DNA of 64,000 nucleotides. Origin: Hoplostethus atlanticus. Its lineage: Eukaryota > Chordata > Actinopteri > Trachichthyiformes > Trachichthyidae. This document shows, in pieces, positions 13,501 through 26,700 of the stretch. The stretch lies in the NCBI GenBank assembly GCA_034670405.1, contig JAXDDX010000001.1, positions 10,148,001 through 10,212,000 of the forward strand, read 5' to 3'. The notes under the pieces were generated by a model. That model did no database searches and was not told the DNA's origin. It saw only the letters and a list, made by a program, of their open reading frames with translations. How positions within the stretch are numbered: the first letter of the stretch is position 1; each line of letters opens with the position of its first letter. Position numbers and translations under genes: made by a program.

Positions 13501-15236
13501 ATACTATACAGCTCTTGAACACATTTTCCATACCTATTGATGGTGATTTGAAAGGGTATTTATCTGGCAGGTCCACTCGAACCTTCCACACACCTCCTTC
13601 ATAAGACGCTGAAAGAAAAACCTTGGATCAAGATCCTTCCACCAAAGAAATACTCCAAACTAAAATACTGTCAGACAAAACAGCTTAATCTAGTGTGCTA
13701 ATAAATTTTATAAGGCTCTTACTGCCTGGTGGTCCATGGAACTTGACCACAAACTCGTTGAGTCCACTAAGGATGGTGACCTCATGCTTGCTCTCGATGC
13801 TGGCATCTGGTCAAGGAAAAGGCAGACTCCAAAACAAGCCGCATAGTAACAAGAGTGGCGGAGTTCAATCAACAACAAACATACTCTTTTCCACAAACAA
13901 CGGGATTAATAAAAAACAGACTGAGATGCAAACAATGGCCTGCAGTGTCCAAATCTTGAGTTGGCCCAACTCTTTATCGCTCCCTCTGAACAGAGGACAA
14001 ACACATGATAAATAATGCAGTGACTACCAGCAGATAAGCTCTGCCAACAGATCACAGCTCAACTTTCCACCACGCACCTTCACACTCAACTTTGGATATT
14101 TCCAACTCAGATAAACATGAAGAAACAAATATCTATTTTGCTACTCAAAGCAGACAACTTCATGAAAATGCTTTGAGTGACAAGTTCATAAAATAAAAAG
14201 GTATCATTATTCCCAATAGACATACTCAAAAAGGAAAACATTACTGATGGTACATTCTCAGACACAATAATACGGTAACGTTAAAAAAAGCCAGTTGCTA
14301 CTAGTCGCAGTAATGTTCAGTGTGTCAACATAAGCGTACTGCCTTCAGAAAGTCAGATGCCAGAGACTGACAGGAACTTTCTTCTTTCAAGCAGGTAACA
14401 TGTAGCTGGATGGGCTGGAGGGTGGCTTGTGTGGAGAGGATGTGTCACAATCACAGGGTGTGGACTGTCTCACAACAACACAGAAAAGTCTAACCTATGT
14501 GCATCAATGGAGGAAAGAGGGAAAAAACCCACATACACAAGCCACACTTACTCTCTGTTTCATCATCCTGTCATAAATCCCTATGTCGTCTTACTTCCCA
14601 TGAGCTAACCACAGTAACGTAAGGATGTCAATTTAGCTAAACTGCTAGAGCACGTTAAAAGTTAAACATTTACATAACTGTTAAAATAACCAAACATTTC
14701 CTGCATTAGAAGAGGGCTTTAAAAATCTCACAGTCACTCCACAGAAAAAGGTTTGCAAACCACTGAACGAGAGGGCAGCTCTAAATGTGAGCTACAGCAA
14801 TGGGCCCTATAAATAAAACCTGTTTTACACGTAGTTACACAGTAAAAAAGTGAATCTCTCTTATGCCTTTCCCTAAAGGTTATCTATAGAAATCCAAGAC
14901 CCAATGGCACATTCTCACTCAGAGTAATGTAACCACACAAAGGAAAACCTTTATTCTGTCAAAAGCTTAAAGTCCATGGCAATTTTTCCATGCCGTTTGT
15001 GATACAAAGGGACATAGTTTAGATTAAGCTACGCTATATTGCCAGACCCAAGTTTGTTTTTTTAACAGGTTCATTTTTTTACCTACTTGCAAATCAAGTT
15101 GCTGAGACATTGAGTTCAGTGGCTAGTGTTTACCATCTGTGCAAGTAAATTTCATTTAAATATGAAATCTCCTGGACCATAAAGGCCATACTTTTTGTTT
15201 AGCGCAATGGTTCAGGTGTTGTGCATACATTAATCT

Positions 15237-15268
<32 letters not shown>

Positions 15269-17622
15269 AGCAGAGGCAGAAAGAGAATCTGTTCCCAGAC
15301 ATCACAGCTGTGGCAGGGGGCCAGACAGCCTCAACTGTCTACTATAAGAGCTATATAGTAGACAGCTACTGTAGAAGCAGAAGAGCTACTCTTACCTACA
15401 AGGCCCCAGTCTCTCATGCTGTGCTCTCTGATAGTGGTTCAAATCTAGTCCATTTGATTTAAAAGGCACTGTATTATGGCATCCCCTGCTGAAACATTGT
15501 TGCTGCTACTGGCTTTGTTTATGTTTAGATACATTGGATTAAAGACTTTTTTTTCCATTTTCAAACTGATTGTGCTTTGAATACACTGACAATATGTGAC
15601 AATTTAAACATGAATTGTATGTGCCTTCTGTGAGAAGTTTCCTGGTTAGTGAAGATGTAAAGCAAAAAAGATGTTATGATGTGTTTTTTTTAAGTCCAAA
15701 AAAGTTTGTTTTTCCATGAATAAGTCAAACTCTCCAACAATCTTTAAGATTTTACTTACATGTTAATGGCCAAATAATTTCTGGATTGGCCTTTAAACTA
15801 AACTGCATATTAATCAGCATTTAGATTAGATTTTAAAATATGGCAAAAGCTCAAAATACAATCTCTCACACAGAGATGCAATCTATAAACTGTCATGGAT
15901 ATCTATATATACTGTATGTACTGTCTGAGACCTATTCGTGCGCGACTAATATTCCCTGGGGACGCCCAGTAATTCGTAATAATTGCGTAGCTCATTGGCG
16001 TGCATACCTGCCACGTCTGTAATTTGCAAATTCAAGCGCAAACTGCCTACGTATTGGTGAAGACAAAGGTCCCCTGATAATACTAATCCCGTGCGAAAGG
16101 AGCTCTCGAGAGATAAAGGTACAGTTTTGTTGATGTTAATACGCAACATGCACAAACACATTTCATAAGGCTTCATTGTATAACCCCAAAAGGTCCCGGG
16201 ACTCATTGGCTTGTCCACCAACCCCTATCTGCTGCATGTGCACCGTGCAGCACGTTTGTTGTTCCTCGATCAGCTGTCTCTTAAGTCCCGCCCTCTCCCA
16301 TTTTCCGGATGGTAACAGGCTGACCAATCAGAGCGCAAGCTGTAGCTGCAGGACAAAAACAAAACAATTCAGATCACACTGTCAGAAGCTTTCATGCAAA
16401 CTTCAGGAGCTAAAAATGTTTTGCAATAACATGCAAGCAGAACATTAGAAGACAAACCGAGTACACTGGTAAATTGTCACAAGGATTCAAACTTAACATC
16501 GTGTAACGTTACCAAGTAACGTTAGATAAAAGATTTATCAAAAGCAAAATCTCCTTTTCATTTCCATTTTTTCTTGACATTGTTAAATTCGGATAATATC
16601 ACATGATGGTTTTGTATTTTTACAGTGCCTCCCGTGGAATAACACTAACGTTGACTGATAAATAAATAAAGTCTATAGTGCTTGTATATATCATGAAACT
16701 GCAAGATGTTTATCTGTAACCTTACCCAAGGATTCAAGAGAGCATAAACAGGTAACTTATCAGCGTGTTTTCTCTAATTAACGTGGATGTCGACTTTGCA
16801 CTTTATTTGACAAAGGACAAAGATTGTCTCTAAAAACATCTTGCTGTATCGACCTTAGTCATGATTGTATGTACAGTATACCTTATTTGTTCAACTGAAA
16901 ATGGTGTCTCGGAATCATTCACTTTCCAAACTGACGTTATCTAAATAACCAAGATCTCACTAATCATTCGCATTGTGTGTTGGCCCGATAACATCTTGAC
17001 GTTATATAGCAATGTACAAGCTAACTTAACGTTAGCCAGCTAACACTAACAATGTTTGAAGCTATCAGAGTTAACAGGCAATGTTATATTACGACAGATT
17101 CCGCAATTCTCAACTGCGACTAGCAAGTACCAGTTTACTATTGTACTGGTTAGCTAACCTTGGTTAGCAGGCTAAGGATACTGACTTCGCCAATATAAAT
17201 GGGCAGCCAGCTAGCCATTCTGCTAAATAGTTAGCTAACGTTAGCTAACATGTCAACCGCAGAATCTACTCGAGACAAGACAACGCTAGTGACCATGATC
17301 ATCAGCATGAAGACTAGCCCTATTACAACCAATACGATGAAAGACTCCCAAAGGGTCCTGTATCAGGGCTACATGTTTTCACACTTTTCACAAAATCTAT
17401 CATTCTCCCACAACAAGCCGTATAAAATACACCCAGTGTACAGCAGTCAACCATAACAAACGCTGTAATCAATAACAGAGCTGGCATTTGTTATAAAACG
17501 AGAAGTAACGTTATACAAGAAGTGGCGTCTCTCATGCAGGCTGTGTTGTTTATGTTCTAAAAAGGATACAGTTTCACCACGTCGGTATCCATTCGCCTCT
17601 TGCCCGGACTTGGAGACGACAT
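10538..17622 (-). CDS. ube2h: Ubiquitin-conjugating enzyme E2 H (7 coding exons)
   Basis: Coding exons in transcription order: 17570-17622, 13723-13799, 13534-13608, 13368-13407, 12988-13040, 10907-11035, 10538-10662. They join in frame to 183 aa, the length of human UBE2H. The N-terminus reads [18 protein letters not shown]. The UBC fold follows, with the HPN motif ([15 protein letters not shown]), catalytic Cys87 and the family segment [20 protein letters not shown]. The tail is acidic and Ser-rich, ending in [14 protein letters not shown]. As an E2 it receives ubiquitin from E1; in vertebrates it partners the CTLH (GID-like) E3 complex and is strongly induced in erythroid cells. All introns are GT-AG. 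One oddity is Ser at the usually invariant Pro of the GTPYEGG loop, read across the exon 2/3 junction. Start chosen by homology. Confidence 0.97.
13800..17569. other. ube2h intron 1, with a promoter-like patch
   Basis: A 3.8-kb intron without recognisable coding exons. It has a GT repeat at 15240-15268. At about 16230-16360 there is a GC-richer patch with a CCGCCC-type box and a CCAAT box (16324-16328), resembling a promoter. Mammalian UBE2H is transcribed from alternative first exons, so an intronic promoter is possible but unproven. The rest is AT-rich and featureless to my reading. Confidence 0.4.
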
Positions 17623-18371
17623 TTTTGTATTCCTTTCAGAAGTGATCTAAAAATGCAGTGGTAATTACCGTAACCTTTCAGCTTGAAAATACAACCCTTT
17701 TGTAATATATCAGCAGCCTTTCCGGTTTGTCCATAAACAAAATCTTAGGTGGAACATCACCCACTTTTCCTCTCAACTGTGACTAGCCCTGTCTGTCTAG
17801 TTGTGTCCTGTCCTGAGGAGCCTCTCTCTCTGCCAGTGACATCAACCTCCAGCGACGTAAGTCTGAGAGGAGGGACTGAGACATAGAAGTAGGCCTGGCT
17901 GAATGGACACACCGGATTGATTATTTTTGTCATAGCTTTTTGATACTGCGAACGAAGGTGAATTCAGCGTTTACAAAGAAAAACGCTCAAATTTCGTATT
18001 TTTCATTTCATTTCACGGGTGTGTTGGGAGTGACTCTAGTGCCATTATAGTATAAGTGCGTGTGGTATATCTTGTACGTGTTTATCTATGCCTAAATAAT
18101 TGTTGTGATCCTTTACAATAACGATCCGAATATGGCCAAAAGACATGATGTTTAGCCTATAGCTCACATACATCTCAACCTAAAGTTGAAGTGAGATCTG
18201 TTAAAGTGACATCCATTAAGCCTCCAGATAATTATGTTATGATCACATTGGAGAACCATCAGGCTACCATAGTGCATAGAACCCAATGTGGTTCTATGAG
18301 GTCCAAATCAACGTGAGGAATAGTTTCATTTCATTACTATTTAATTTACTAGAAAACGAGCACAATGTGTA

Positions 18372-18537
18372 AGGCTGGCTCTGTCTCTGGGCAGAGCCTG
18401 GACACCCTGGAGGCAGTAGGGGAGGATGAGGATGAGGACTAAACTGAAGTCCTGAACCTCCCCTATGGTGAGCTGATGCAGCCATGGAGCAACTTCCACT
18501 TCCGCTTCATCGCCCCAAGGTGCTTCCTGCCCAAATA
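18372..18537 (+). pseudogene. Possible gene fossil of unknown identity
   Basis: The plus strand reads an acidic stretch (LDTLEAVGEDEDED), a stop, and then a composed-looking segment containing NLPYGELMQPWSNFHFRFIA, which ends in a stop a few residues later. The aromatic-rich, codon-like character is unusual for intergenic DNA. I do not recognise the family, no flanking exons are visible, and it may be chance. Confidence 0.2.
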
Positions 18538-20525
18538 ACCCCATGATCAGCTAACTCTGTGTATACAAACTATCCTGGACAACATTTCACATTCCATTAT
18601 GCTGTGACCTAATCCATGTGACAGTTTCTGATCTGTAAATGTCTTCTTTACATTCTCTGCATTTGAATCGGTACACATCCCTAATTCATTCAGAATCATT
18701 TGGGGATCCATTTGAATCTTCCCATGCATGAGCAAATGTTTGGAGCTGAGCCAGTCTTTCAAAAGCTACCTATCAGGCTAATTACCATAGAACTCATTTG
18801 GATGAAGAGGTACCAAGTACTGACCTCCATGAGGCTATCAGCAAATCACTGAATTGAACTGAACCTTGGCAACTCATAATGCTATTTAATCCCATTACCA
18901 CATTTGCAGCTCATTGTTCATGTATTCATTACAGTCAGTGGCAATGTCTTCAGGCTCATAATTGCCATCAATCTATTGTGAAATTATATCTAATATATGT
19001 ATTCATTTATTTAACATACTGTGCATATGTATACTGACATACATGCATGCATGTGCATGTTCTCTCTCTGTCTGTCTCTCAACCAGTTGATCTACCAGAT
19101 AATAATCATGTCCCTATTGTACAATGTAGGCCTCTCCACTGCAAAGCCTTTTACAATTTATCTATATAAATCTCAGATTAACAGTCCACCCACCTGGTAA
19201 AGTTACAAGGCTGAGGGAACCTTGTGCAAGAACAAAGGAACAGGTTAGACTCTCTAAAAGACAAGCTACTTCAAGCTGACTAACTGTTGCAGTGACTTTT
19301 TCTTGCCACAAAGACACTTATTTTCTTTATGAGCTCTTGATAGGTGGTAAGGCCTTATATGTAATAATCAATATTAACAAGACTGTATGGTAATTTTATG
19401 GTCTTTAGTGAAGTGGCCTTAATCCAATCTAGTGTTTTCAATCATCTGCTGTGTGTTTGCTCCTCCATGACAGTCAGTGAGATAACTATTAACTATAACA
19501 CCCAACCTATGTGCACACCAGTCAAGACAGCTTTTCAAAAGATTGATCTGTTTGCCTATCCAAATGAACTTCAAATCCAGATTATCACATGTCAGCAAGG
19601 CAGCCAACCCAAGATCTAGGGGAAAGGTTGACTCTTGGTACTGCTAATCAAAATGATTCATTGTAATAACTTCTTTGTCCAAACAAATAAGCAAAATCAA
19701 GGCATTACTGCTTTTCATTAGTGCTTCCAGAGAGCTTCTAAGCCTATAGATTCACATTAGGTGAATATATATCTGGAAGGTGCAGGATATCTGATATGTC
19801 TGTCTCAGTGATCACTAGCCAAGCCTCTTCTTAGGACATTTAACAAAGTTTTTCATTCCATTGTCTTGCTCTTGCATTGCTAATAACACCTAATACAAGG
19901 CTGGTTCCAGTTTTTCAGGTACAAAATCACAGGTATGAAAACTTTTCGAATATTCTGAGGGGTTTATGATTAGTGATGAATAGGATAGGTTTCTAAGAAT
20001 TGTGAACCATCCCTTTATTCCTTTAACTGAGTATGGGTTTTCACAAGGGGAGGTCAGGAGGAATGTGTGTGTGTGTGTATCCATGACACCTTGTAAATCC
20101 CTGACTGTAGATGTTTGATCTCCTCCAATCATCAGCTGTCTTGGGACAGTAAACCATACTTTTCCATGCTTAGCAGCTCAGAGGCAAATTCTTGGCCTGC
20201 AAACATTTGAAGAAGAAGATGACACCACACTAGGCTCAACTTTTGCAGTTGTTGTTGTTGTTGTTCATGTCATTTTGATGTTTGACCAAACTTTCTCACA
20301 ACCAGGAGTTGTAACCCATAACATGAAGCTATTAATGTATAGTTATATCACGCTTTACCGACGTTTCTGATTAAAATGCAACCCAGGTAGATTCAGTTTA
20401 ATGAAATTCTATTCTAGTATTAGATCTTTTGGGCCTATTGCAGCATTTTATATAAATGCTATAAATATACTATAAACAACTGCATGTGACTCTTGAATGC
20501 GACATCAACAGTCAAGCCTCCTGTG

Positions 20526-20556
20526 ATTGGTCAAAAGAGACCAGCTGACTGTGACG
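20526..20556 (+). promoter_or_regulatory. klhdc10 proximal promoter elements
   Basis: An inverted CCAAT box (ATTGG, 20526-20530) and a CRE-like TGACG (20552-20556) sit 150-180 bases upstream of the klhdc10 start codon. There is no TATA box, as expected for a housekeeping gene. Assignment is by position and motif only. Confidence 0.4.
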
Positions 20557-20705
20557 TTTTGTAAGGCAGCAAGTGTGGACCGTAGTTTTCTGCTATGTTG
20601 GTTAGGCTGCTGCACTCGGCGGACTGATGCCACGATATTTGATTCAGTTAAAGTGGGCTCTTCTCCAAGTCTGGTTTTGAATTCGCAGTTTTGTTCCGTA
20701 TCAAA

Positions 20706-23700
20706 ATGTCGTCCGCTGAACATGATGAAACTTGCGGCAATAATCAGCTGAACAAGTTCGAGAAGCTGTCGTGGAGGCCCTCCATCCGCGATTCAGGTTT
20801 GTAAACAACACCAGCTGGTCTTAAAGTGCAAGCTATGACTTAATGATTAAGTTTGTAGATAGCCAATCGGTTTGCACGTGATTTGGGGCGGTATATGTGG
20901 TCAATTAACAATGATACATTTGGCGATGCTTTTGCAATAGCTACAGCATATACGCCGAAGCTAGCTAGCCTGTAATTGCTACGGAAGCGATGCTTTCCTC
21001 CCTATAAGTCTGTCATGCAAATAGCAATTAAATTAGGAAACCGCTCTTGTTGGCTAGTACGTTAGAGCTCTCTGGGACTGTATCATGTTGTGTCACGAGT
21101 GAACAGCCAGCAGGCAATTAGCGTTGCTGTCCGTGCCTTCAGGTGCTGTCGGAAATATCGAAATTACCACCATACGACTCTATTTGCCGAGATGTGACGT
21201 TTAGGGGGCATGTAACCATGTCAATAAGTGATGCTTACGATGACAAATTTTTAGATGCCAACTTGATGTTGGGGATCAGAGGACTGAGGCACTCTTTGAT
21301 CATGCCTGTCTTATGTTTAGGGCCTATGACAAGAACTTCAGTTTTATCATAGTTAAATTGGAGGAAATTAAGAGCCATCCAATCCTTTATTGCTGCCAGG
21401 CAATCATGCAAGGTAGTGACTTTGGCGAGTTAATTGGGTGTAACAGAAATATTAAGTTGGGTGTCATCTGCGTAACAATAATAAACAATACAGCGAAAGC
21501 TGCAGATAGATAGATGGATAGATAGAACAGATAGCATTTTTGTTGATGCTTTTGATCATTTGAGCTGTTATATTGCTCAATTTCACAGACTAAATGGGTT
21601 GTGAGCTTGAAACTAGGACTAAACTAGTGTTCACTTGTTATTTCTGTCTCATCGTTTACGATGTTGTACCTGACTGACAGGGTCAAAGAAGAGAGTGCGA
21701 TGGCTTCAGGCTCGGCGTATCTTCTCCCCCTCCTGCCCCAACCTGCGGATCCCCAACCGATTTCTGAGAGAAGGTGGGTAACTCTCAGAAGCCGATGCTG
21801 GCCCTAACTGCTAACTCTTAATAATGCTAACTCTTAAAGGACCCATATTATGGAAAACGGTTTATTCCTGGCGCTTATACATGTTCCACAGGAAATTACT
21901 TCCCTAAGCAGCTGAGAAAATTTGAAATCTGGAAGTCAACCCGTATTTCTGTATTTTCCTTTTTCCCAAAACGGTGCCAAAGATAGGAGAAAAACAGCCC
22001 GTTTCAGAAAGTGGTTCCTTTGGACGTCATAAGGTGCAAATCCAGCCCCTCTCAGAGCATGCCCACGCCCAGTTGAACAACCAATCCCATTTACGTCGTC
22101 GCAAGTGCCGCAAGCCGTTGCTTATGGTGCATTCCATTGCACTCGGAAATCGATAATTCCGAGTCGGTATTCCTAACTTCCAATCTAAATGTGTTCCAGT
22201 GCATCTGCTCGGGAAAACATAATCGCCCGCAGCAAACTCATGTTTGTATGGTAAGTCTCAGAATGTTACAAGCATCTAAACTCAACATCAACTACTACAG
22301 CGCCATTAGTGAAGAGAATCGGCGCATATCACATTCGGACGCCGTTCTTTCCGAGTACACTGGAATGCACCATTACTTTGTGACGACTGAAGCTAAAACA
22401 ACATATCAGGAGATATATCAACTCCAGTTATTATTTTGTAGGATGCAGGCAGCAACATAGATCCCTGCACAGTCTCCCAACACGCGAAAATGCCAGGACA
22501 GAGTGGATTAATTTAATTTTTAACGGCAACGGCTACAGTTTTTTCTGTGTGTGATGATCAGTCCTCAGACTGCTTGAGCAACGGCAGGATTAGTATCTAA
22601 ATTGAAGCTTAAAGATGGAGCAATTCATAAGGTACGTGACCCATCTGCAAAATTGGAATCTGTAAGTGTCACCATGTTTTGATTTAATTTACCAAATTAG
22701 TCTGGTTAGTATATTCACCGCTGGTTAGCTAACGAGCTAGCGGGGCTAGCCACGGGCTTGTTGGGCGTGGAAGAAGAGAGAAAACTAAAGCTGGAGTCAT
22801 TAAAAGTAAAGTAAAGTAAAGTTATTGGTTGGAGTCAGGACTCATCTTAAAGTTATTTGTTGGGACCAGTGTCTGTTTTATAAGTCTGTCGAACGTGTCA
22901 GGCTTGGTAAACCTTAGCCACCATTAGTACAATCGTGTTTGGTTGTTTGGCTGCGCTGTTTGGATGCAAATAGATTGCATCCAATAATATATTGGTTAAC
23001 TGGCTCAACAAAATTGTCAATCCTAGCTTGTCTGCAAGTTGTATTCAATAAGCTTATGGACATGAGCCATAAATAGACCGGCTACAGCAGAGAGTGTCGC
23101 TCACACATCCACATACACAAACACAAGGCACGAAAGTACAATATTACACAGAATTGTTGTCATTGAGAAACTAAGTGGAACCGCCTCAGCTGCCTCTTCC
23201 CATTCTGGGTCAGACTCCGGCTCAAACATGTACGGTCTCAGTGTTGGTTCTGGAGCGGCCGCCATGGTTAGCATGAGCGCTCTGCTCTCCATCTCTGCCA
23301 GGCGATCGCGTGTAGGTTGTATGTAATGAGCACTGCTCTGATTGGCCGCCTCACGCCGTGAGTGAGGCGTGAGGCGGCCAATCAGAGCAGTGCTCATTAC
23401 ATACAACCTACACGCCCTCAAAACAGCCTGTTCTCTACAATGGAGAAAATGAGACTGAAACACACACCACAGAAGCTGGTTTTAGGATTTTTTTTGATAT
23501 AGACTTCACAAACGTCTTGTAAAGACCCCCAGGAACAGTTTAAATAGCCCAAAATTAGTACAATACCCCCCCTTTAATGCCTAGTTCAACTGCAGTTCAT
23601 CATGCAGTTCTTTCCAAATCCTAAACCTACCCTGATAAGGTTTGGCACTTTTTCTAACTCCCTCATTTTCCCATTGGTGTTCATGTCACTCAATTCTTAC

Positions 23701-26700
23701 TACTTTTTTGTCTGTGATCCAGAGAAATCTCTACATTCCAGCCCATGAATTTATGGGCGTATATTTTTGTACATGGAAGTTCTAAAAACAACTAATATCT
23801 TTTTAATCTTCTGAATAGTCTTTTTTTTATTATTATTTAATTTAATTGTATTCTTCCTCTAGCATTCTCTGTGTACTAGAGAATACTAGGTAGTAGGCTT
23901 TCTCTCTGTCCATGTTTGTGTCGGCAGTTGACTGACTGTCATAAATTTTGTTGTATTCAGCTTTGTTGAATTCAGCTTTGTTGTCAGTCTTGCATTTGTA
24001 ATTTTAGGTAGGTCTTGTTATGATATTAGATTGTCAGTGGTGCTTCAACATTTTTCCTGTGTCTAAGCAAAGGAGTCGTAAAACTAGCTGAGTACTCATA
24101 CCGGTTCCACACAGAATATGCAGTATAGTCCAAAATACAAATTGTATAGGTGTAGGAAGGACATCATAATCTTGCATGCATCTTTTTTCTTAATAGTTAT
24201 GCTGTAAGCTACCCTTATAGGGGACCTGAACTGAAAACGCCTCTTTGTCTTGAACTCCCCATCCCCCTCCACAGGACACTGTGCACCCCCCGCCCGTAGT
24301 GGGCACCGCTGTGTTGCAGACAGCGTGAACCTATATGTGTTTGGAGGCTATAACCCAGACTTCGATGAGTCAGGCGGTTCAGAGAATGAAGACTACCCAC
24401 TTTTCAGGGAACTTTGGAGGTTCCATTTTGCCACAGCCACCTGGCAGCAGGTCCGCACAGAGGGCTACATGCCCACAGAGCTAGCCTCTATGTCAGGTAA
24501 GGCCCATGTATCACCCACTGCCTATACCCTTGTGTAGATTCATACATCATGAGGAATATGTTTTCAGTATGTATCCAGTAGCCAATATTAACATAATATC
24601 TACACTCAGTGACAACTGACACTGCTGGCTCTGTTCAGGCCAGCTCAACATTTAAGAAACCAGGAAAACTGATGCAGGGTCTGCGGTTCTAATAGGAGAA
24701 GACTGATAATCATTATCTATATTTTGCAGCAGTGAGTAAGTTGGGTGCAATTTGAGGTAGTCCTTGCTCTGTTGATCTCTGTTGAGGAGGTCAGCAAGAC
24801 AGTCAATCATCAGTGTTGAGTTACAGGGCAAGCAAAATGAGGAAATTATGAATGAGCATCCTGCTAATACTTAGATTAGGTTTCCCCTCATTTGTGTCCT
24901 TAATGGGGATACAGTGACATTTGGAGTTTTAGTCTAATGAACTAGGTTGTGGCTGGACCTGCTACTTTGGGACTACTTAGGGACTATTGGGACTGTGGTT
25001 TTGAGTTTTCTCTGATCGTTGTAAGCATTCAAGTGGGGTTAAGTTTGATTGGGGAATATTTTGTTTATTAAAGCAGTGAAGACAGCTTGAATGTTTCTTT
25101 TTTCCTTCCTGAAACATGGCAACAGTAGGCTCAGGATATCCCTCATTGCAGGCCCTAACAGATCCCAAACTTTTAACATTTAACTAGGCTTTGAGAAGTA
25201 GCTGATTGTTATATGCTGACTTGGGAAATGGCCGGCTAGTTAGTTATTAAGCTTTAGGCCTCCATTTTACTGTTTAACAGGAACTAAGCAATGTACTAAA
25301 ATGTCTAGTTGTGCTACAGTTTTATTGTGTTTCTGTCTCAGCTGTTTTGCATGGCAACAATCTGCTCGTGTTTGGTGGCACTGGGATTCCATTTGGTGAA
25401 AACAATGGCAATGACGTCCATGTTTGCAATGTCCAGTACAAACGATGGAACCTACTCAACTGCAGAGGGAAAAGACCCAACAGAATTTATGGGCAGGTAA
25501 AGAGTGTTTGCCTCTTTACAGTTGGTTGGAAATATAAACCAAGTCAGTTGTTCCATCTCACGATGCCTTTGCCACCTGGTATACAGCTCTCTTGGTCAGT
25601 CTGTAGCTGTGTATGCACCTATTTGCATTCTCCACTTCCAGGCTATGGTCATTATGAATGGCTACCTCTATGTATTTGGAGGGACAACAGGCTACCTTTA
25701 CAGCACAGACCTGCACAGGCTGGACCTGACCACCAGGGAGTGGGCCCACCTCAAGCCCAACAATGCGCCCACAGATCTACCTGAGGAGAGGTTCGTCAGC
25801 ATAGAAATGAAATAATAATTAGAGTATGTGTGGCTCCTACTGATTTAGTTTGAATTGTAATGCTACTACATTAATCCACAGGTACAGACATGAGCTAGCT
25901 CATGACGGACAGAGAATATACATCCTTGGAGGTGGGACTTCCTGGACGTCATATCCCCTAGAGAAGGTATGGGATAGCAGGGCTCTGCATACATCATCCA
26001 GATGACATTAGATGGAAAAACATACATTGTATCTATTAATACCATTTGTCTTTATCAGATTCATGCGTACAACCTGGAGACTAATTACTGGGAGGAAATT
26101 GTCACCAAACCTCATGAAAACATAGGTTTGTGACCTAAGTGGTGCATTTCTGGCAGCATAAAATTCTGGGGCAGATGAAGGGTTAGCTAAGGATTTTCAG
26201 ACCTATGAATTGAAACTGTTGTGTATCATCTTTTATTATCTATGACAGGATATCCTGCTGCACGCCGTTGTCACAGCTGTGTGCAGGTCAAAGACGGTAA
26301 GGCACATTTTCACTGTGCACAATCTGGACATGCTTGTGAAATGCTTGGCTGAGTTTCAACATGTCTTTCTCTGTTCCTGCACCTAGAGGTGTTTATATGT
26401 GGGGGTTACAATGGAGAGCTAATCCTCTCTGACCTGTGGAAGATCAACCTGCAGACCTTTCAGTGGACCAAGCTGCCTGCTGTCATGCCAGAACCAGCCT
26501 ACTTTCACTGTGCTGCGGTCACTCCGGTTAGTATTTATCATATACACACACCCACACACACTTGATGAGCGGATTTGTTTTGCATCAAGTCAGCACTCCT
26601 GTATGCTGCATGTGTACAGTGTACTGCATTTTATTTCTCTTGCATAATTGTTTTTATTGGAAGTAGACACCACTTTTTATTTCCTACAACTTTCTCTCTC

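Larger units (their letters stand above)
17623..20705. other. Intergenic region between divergent ube2h and klhdc10
   Basis: It holds the 5' flanks of two divergently transcribed genes about 3.1 kb apart. I see no intact gene. A short stretch at 18372-18537 reads like fossil coding sequence (listed separately). In mammals ZC3HC1 lies between the two genes, but I recognise no ZC3HC1 exon here. Confidence 0.6.
21838..23573. mobile_element. TTAA-flanked DNA transposon copy in klhdc10 intron 2 (Kolobok- or piggyBac-like)
   Basis: The insert is bounded by TTAA at 21834-21837 and 23574-23577. The left end reads AGGACCCATATTATGG; the right end, reverse-complemented, reads AGGGGGGGTATTGTAC, giving short imperfect inverted termini. 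TTAA target sites are used by Kolobok and piggyBac elements. A minus-strand frame at about 23170-23270 reads LRPYMFEPESDPEWEEA, resembling the start of ORFs carried by fish transposons. No intact transposase is visible. A smaller inverted-repeat element (22124-22373) is nested inside, as is a 49-bp perfect palindrome (23309-23414). Confidence 0.6.

Noticed and set aside
23101..23463. 120-codon minus frame as a gene
   Set aside because: It crosses the palindrome and lies within the TTAA-flanked transposon copy; no splice context.
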